From contig NZ_MLYR01000023.1 in NCBI RefSeq assembly GCF_001866655.1, positions 1-44,314 on the forward strand: 44,314 nucleotides of DNA, written 5' to 3'. This DNA is from Bacillus sp. MUM 116 (lineage in GTDB: Bacteria > Bacillota > Bacilli > Bacillales > Cytobacillaceae). Below, piece by piece: positions 42,548-44,314 of this stretch (its first letter is position 1; every line of letters starts with the position of its first letter). Both the position numbers and the translations under genes were made by a program. The notes below the pieces were generated by a model. The model ran no database searches. It saw only the letters and a list, made by a program, of their open reading frames with translations, and was not told the origin of the DNA.

Positions 42548-43816
42548 TTATGCTCTTACTTCGCTTGTCTGCTTGGCTTCCTGACGCTGTTCCTTGATTA
42601 AAATCCCTCCGACCAAGCCTAACAAAGTGAATATTACGGGAATGATAAAACCATATTGGTATCCAACACTGGCTTCTGAAGCATGAAAATAATCTAAAAC
42701 CTTCCCAAAAACAGTTGGCAGCAAAACCGCACTCAAAAATCCTCCCGTATTCGCGAATCCGGAAACCACACCGACCTCTTTCATAGGGAAGGACTTTCGG
42801 ACAACCGCAAAAGTTAACGAACTCGACCCGTTTCCATATCCAATAATAAAGTAAAGAATCATCAGCATATAAAATGGCGGTTTTCCTCCAAATAAAAGGA
42901 ACGCAGCCCAGCTTAAGAAGATGATTAGATGAACAACCATATAGGGCCGTTTAATTGAATTCACCCGATTGGAAATCCATGTGGTCAACGGTGCACCGAT
43001 AACGGCGCCAATTAGACCAATCATAATGAATTGACTGGCATGTGACCGCGTCATTCCATAGACGTGCATCCCATACGGTACTGCCCATGAACCGATAAAC
43101 CCTACATACGTTCCGACTGCGCCAAAATGGCAAAAGAAGGTCGCCCACGCTTGGCGAGTCGAAAAAATCCGGCGTAACAATTGAAGTGGATTTTCATGTT
43201 TTTTCACCATTTTAACCTTGGGTGCCTCATTCTTAAAAATCTGTTTTGGTTTTTTTACCAGCACGAAATACAAAAGGAAAGCACAAAGGCATAAAATAAT
43301 GCCAATCACTAAAAATGGCGGACGCCAGCCAAATAAAGAAATCCATGCTGAAAACGGAACAGTTGCCAGCAAGAATCCCATACTTCCGGCGACACCGGCA
43401 AGCCCCAACAGTCCGACAAATTCTTTTACTTTGAACCATTGACTTAAAATTAATACAAGGTTCACCCAAATGGTTGCATCCCCCATGCCCACTAATAATC
43501 GGGAAAGGACAAGAATTGCTCCATTTGGTGCAAGACTATAAATGACCGTTCCGGTTGCATTTAGCAATGTACCAATGATAAGGAAAAAATTTGGGCCAAA
43601 CCTGTCTGATAATATGCCAATCGGAATCTGCAGTCCTGCGTACGCCAAAAATTGAATACTCGTCATTAATCCAATGGTGGAGGCAGTTAAATTGAAATCC
43701 GTCATTAATTGGTCCGTAATTAATCCCGGGGCCGTTCTTTGGCTGACAATTAAAAAATACGTAAACAATACCGTGGCAAAAACAACCCAACGATACTTGC
43801 TATTTTGTTTATCCAA
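42548..43816 (-). CDS. MFS transporter of unknown substrate
   Basis: This 12-helix major facilitator of about 422 residues has YRWVVFATVLFTYFLIVSQR, QIPIGILSDRFGPNFFLIIG (motif A), LVGMGDATIWVNLVLILSQW and a second-half FANTGGFLSAVLLPTVFGKV. It resembles the organic-anion transporter branch. I favour TTG 43816 (MDKQNSKYRWVV) because AGGAGAAGAGACC precedes it; an in-frame ATG at 43864 lacks a ribosome site. A cre-like site lies upstream. The neighbour YvgK-like regulator does not establish the substrate. Confidence 0.85.
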   Translation of the reverse strand: MDKQNSKYRWVVFATVLFTYFLIVSQRTAPGLITDQLMTDFNLTASTIGLMTSIQFLAYAGLQIPIGILSDRFGPNFFLIIGTLLNATGTVIYSLAPNGAILVLSRLLVGMGDATIWVNLVLILSQWFKVKEFVGLLGLAGVAGSMGFLLATVPFSAWISLFGWRPPFLVIGIILCLCAFLLYFVLVKKPKQIFKNEAPKVKMVKKHENPLQLLRRIFSTRQAWATFFCHFGAVGTYVGFIGSWAVPYGMHVYGMTRSHASQFIMIGLIGAVIGAPLTTWISNRVNSIKRPYMVVHLIIFLSWAAFLLFGGKPPFYMLMILYFIIGYGNGSSSLTFAVVRKSFPMKEVGVVSGFANTGGFLSAVLLPTVFGKVLDYFHASEASVGYQYGFIIPVIFTLLGLVGGILIKEQRQEAKQTSEVRA

Positions 43817-43894
43817 TGGTCTCTTCTCCTGATTACTTTTTTCTTTCTCAATATTATACTCCATATTTATTTCGAATATAGAAATTTCTACTCA

Positions 43895-43908
43895 TGTAGG
43901 CGTTTACA
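43895..43908. promoter_or_regulatory. cre-like site upstream of the MFS transporter
   Basis: On the minus strand TGTAAACGCCTACA matches the cre consensus except at position 10, the same deviation as the nupC site. The remaining 43909-44035 shows no gene. Confidence 0.5.
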
Positions 43909-44035
43909 CTTCAAAAAAAGTTTTTTCCAATTAAAAAAGGCAATCCAGTAGGGATTTCCCTCTGCATTGCAAATGCCGATAAAGTGTATATCCTAGGCCA
44001 TTTTTGGAAAAATAGATGGATGAGGCATTTAATAT

Positions 44036-44199
44036 GGCTCTTTTCGTAAACTTTGTTGCTTTTGGACCTTGATAAGGGTCAAATACTTAAGTTTCTAGGC
44101 AATTTTCGCAAATGTTCTTACGAAAAGATGCCACGAAACATTTTGTTATACGGGTTGATGAACTTATACGAAAAACAACAATCTATGCGAAAATAGTCT
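44036..44199. mobile_element. MITE-like element, copy 2
   Basis: Same sequence as 9495-9627 with few substitutions, beginning GGCTCTTTTCGTAAAC and ending CTATGCGAAAATAGTCT. It contains about 33 extra internal bases (TTCTTACGAAAAGATGCC, then ACGAAACATTTT) that are absent from copy 1. No clear target duplication is visible, and the right end has drifted (AGTCT for AGCCT). Confidence 0.75.
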
Positions 44200-44219
44200 T
44201 TGAAAAAGGAGTAGGTACC

Positions 44220-44303
44220 TTGAAAGCATTTCAGTTTTCAATTTCGTCCCGTTATGACAAAATAAGCATGATGAAAATAGAAGAAAGGGACGAAGACATG
44301 TGA
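44220..44303 (+). CDS. Possible leader peptide or small ORF (27 residues)
   Basis: TTG start 8 bp after AAAGGAG, directly downstream of the MITE-like copy. The product MKAFQFSISSRYDKISMMKI is followed by seven acidic residues-rich positions (EERDEDM). Its stop overlaps the GTG of the next frame (ATGTGA-type overlap), as in translational coupling. Family unknown; could be chance. Confidence 0.35.
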   Translation: MKAFQFSISSRYDKISMMKIEERDEDM

Positions 44304-44314
44304 TAAATGAAGTC
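44300..44314 (+). CDS. Start of a further gene, cut by the window edge
   Basis: GTG ATA AAT GAA GTC (MINEV) follows AAAGGG at 10 bp. Only five codons are present. A MoaA-like start would fit the nearby molybdate-type regulator, but five residues cannot decide this. Confidence 0.35.

Noticed and set aside
42548..43816. Nitrate/nitrite transporter (NarK type), suggested by the molybdate-type neighbour
   Set aside because: The glycine-rich nitrate-signature segments of the NNP family are not present.
1..44314. CRISPR arrays, tRNA genes, prophage or toxin-antitoxin modules
   Set aside because: No regularly spaced repeats, no cloverleaf I could support, and no phage or recognised toxin-antitoxin genes were seen.

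Overview
The window reads as the chromosome of a low-to-mid-GC, endospore-forming member of the Bacillaceae. Signs are AGGAGG-type ribosome sites, frequent TTG/GTG starts, a Bacillus-type rRNA leader, cre-like sites, an Sda-like checkpoint peptide, and many products that align with B. subtilis types (PbuE, NupC, DeoD, YhcX, YtbE/YtbD/YtcD, YvgK). I cannot name the species. Almost everything from 624 to 43816 is on the minus strand. Plus-strand genes are uppP, a TrmB-like regulator, mqo, ytcD and a few small ORFs.

Left edge (1-620): the first bases of a 16S rRNA running leftward, with its tandem sigma-A promoters. Then (624-7630) comes a sigma-54-controlled amino-acid or polyamine catabolic cluster. 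It holds an aldehyde dehydrogenase, a GabT-type aminotransferase, a nitrilase-family amidase, a decayed PuuP-like permease and a PAS/AAA+/Fis enhancer-binding protein. Two -24/-12 promoters each have ATTCA-N4-TGAAT palindromes about 70-110 bp upstream. Next are a GNAT-nitrilase fusion, a MITE-like element, uppP, a TrmB-like regulator, and a purine salvage group (deoD, pbuE, nupC). pbuE and nupC share an operator overlapping the -10. A large secreted subtilase follows, then a 1.7-kb stretch of small and broken ORFs that includes an Sda-like gene.

The most interesting region is 20188-36437. One tight operon encodes phosphonoacetaldehyde hydrolase (PhnX), two BMC-H shell proteins, a BMC-P vertex protein, an acylating aldehyde dehydrogenase with a C-terminal encapsulation-like helix, PduL, a BMC-associated protein of unknown function, and alanine dehydrogenase. 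Upstream lie a DeoR-type regulator, PhnW (2-aminoethylphosphonate:pyruvate transaminase), a GabP-like permease, an MHS-family transporter and a 2-aminoethylphosphonate-type ABC importer whose ATPase gene is cut. Together they spell out this route: 2-aminoethylphosphonate + pyruvate -> phosphonoacetaldehyde + alanine -> Pi + acetaldehyde -> acetyl-CoA -> acetyl-phosphate, with alanine dehydrogenase returning pyruvate. I infer a bacterial microcompartment dedicated to phosphonate-derived acetaldehyde. No ethanolamine, propanediol, choline or sugar-phosphate signature enzyme is present.

Right side (36438-44314): a 127-bp MITE with an 8-bp target duplication, malate:quinone oxidoreductase, the ytbE-ytbD/ytcD module, a molybdate-type HTH/periplasmic-binding-like regulator, an MFS transporter, a second copy of the MITE-like element, and the start of a further gene at the edge. 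The region carries several scars: cut ATPase, IS110 fragment, saccharopine-dehydrogenase fragment, frameshifted permease. These suggest repeated insertion and deletion around an accessory catabolic island.
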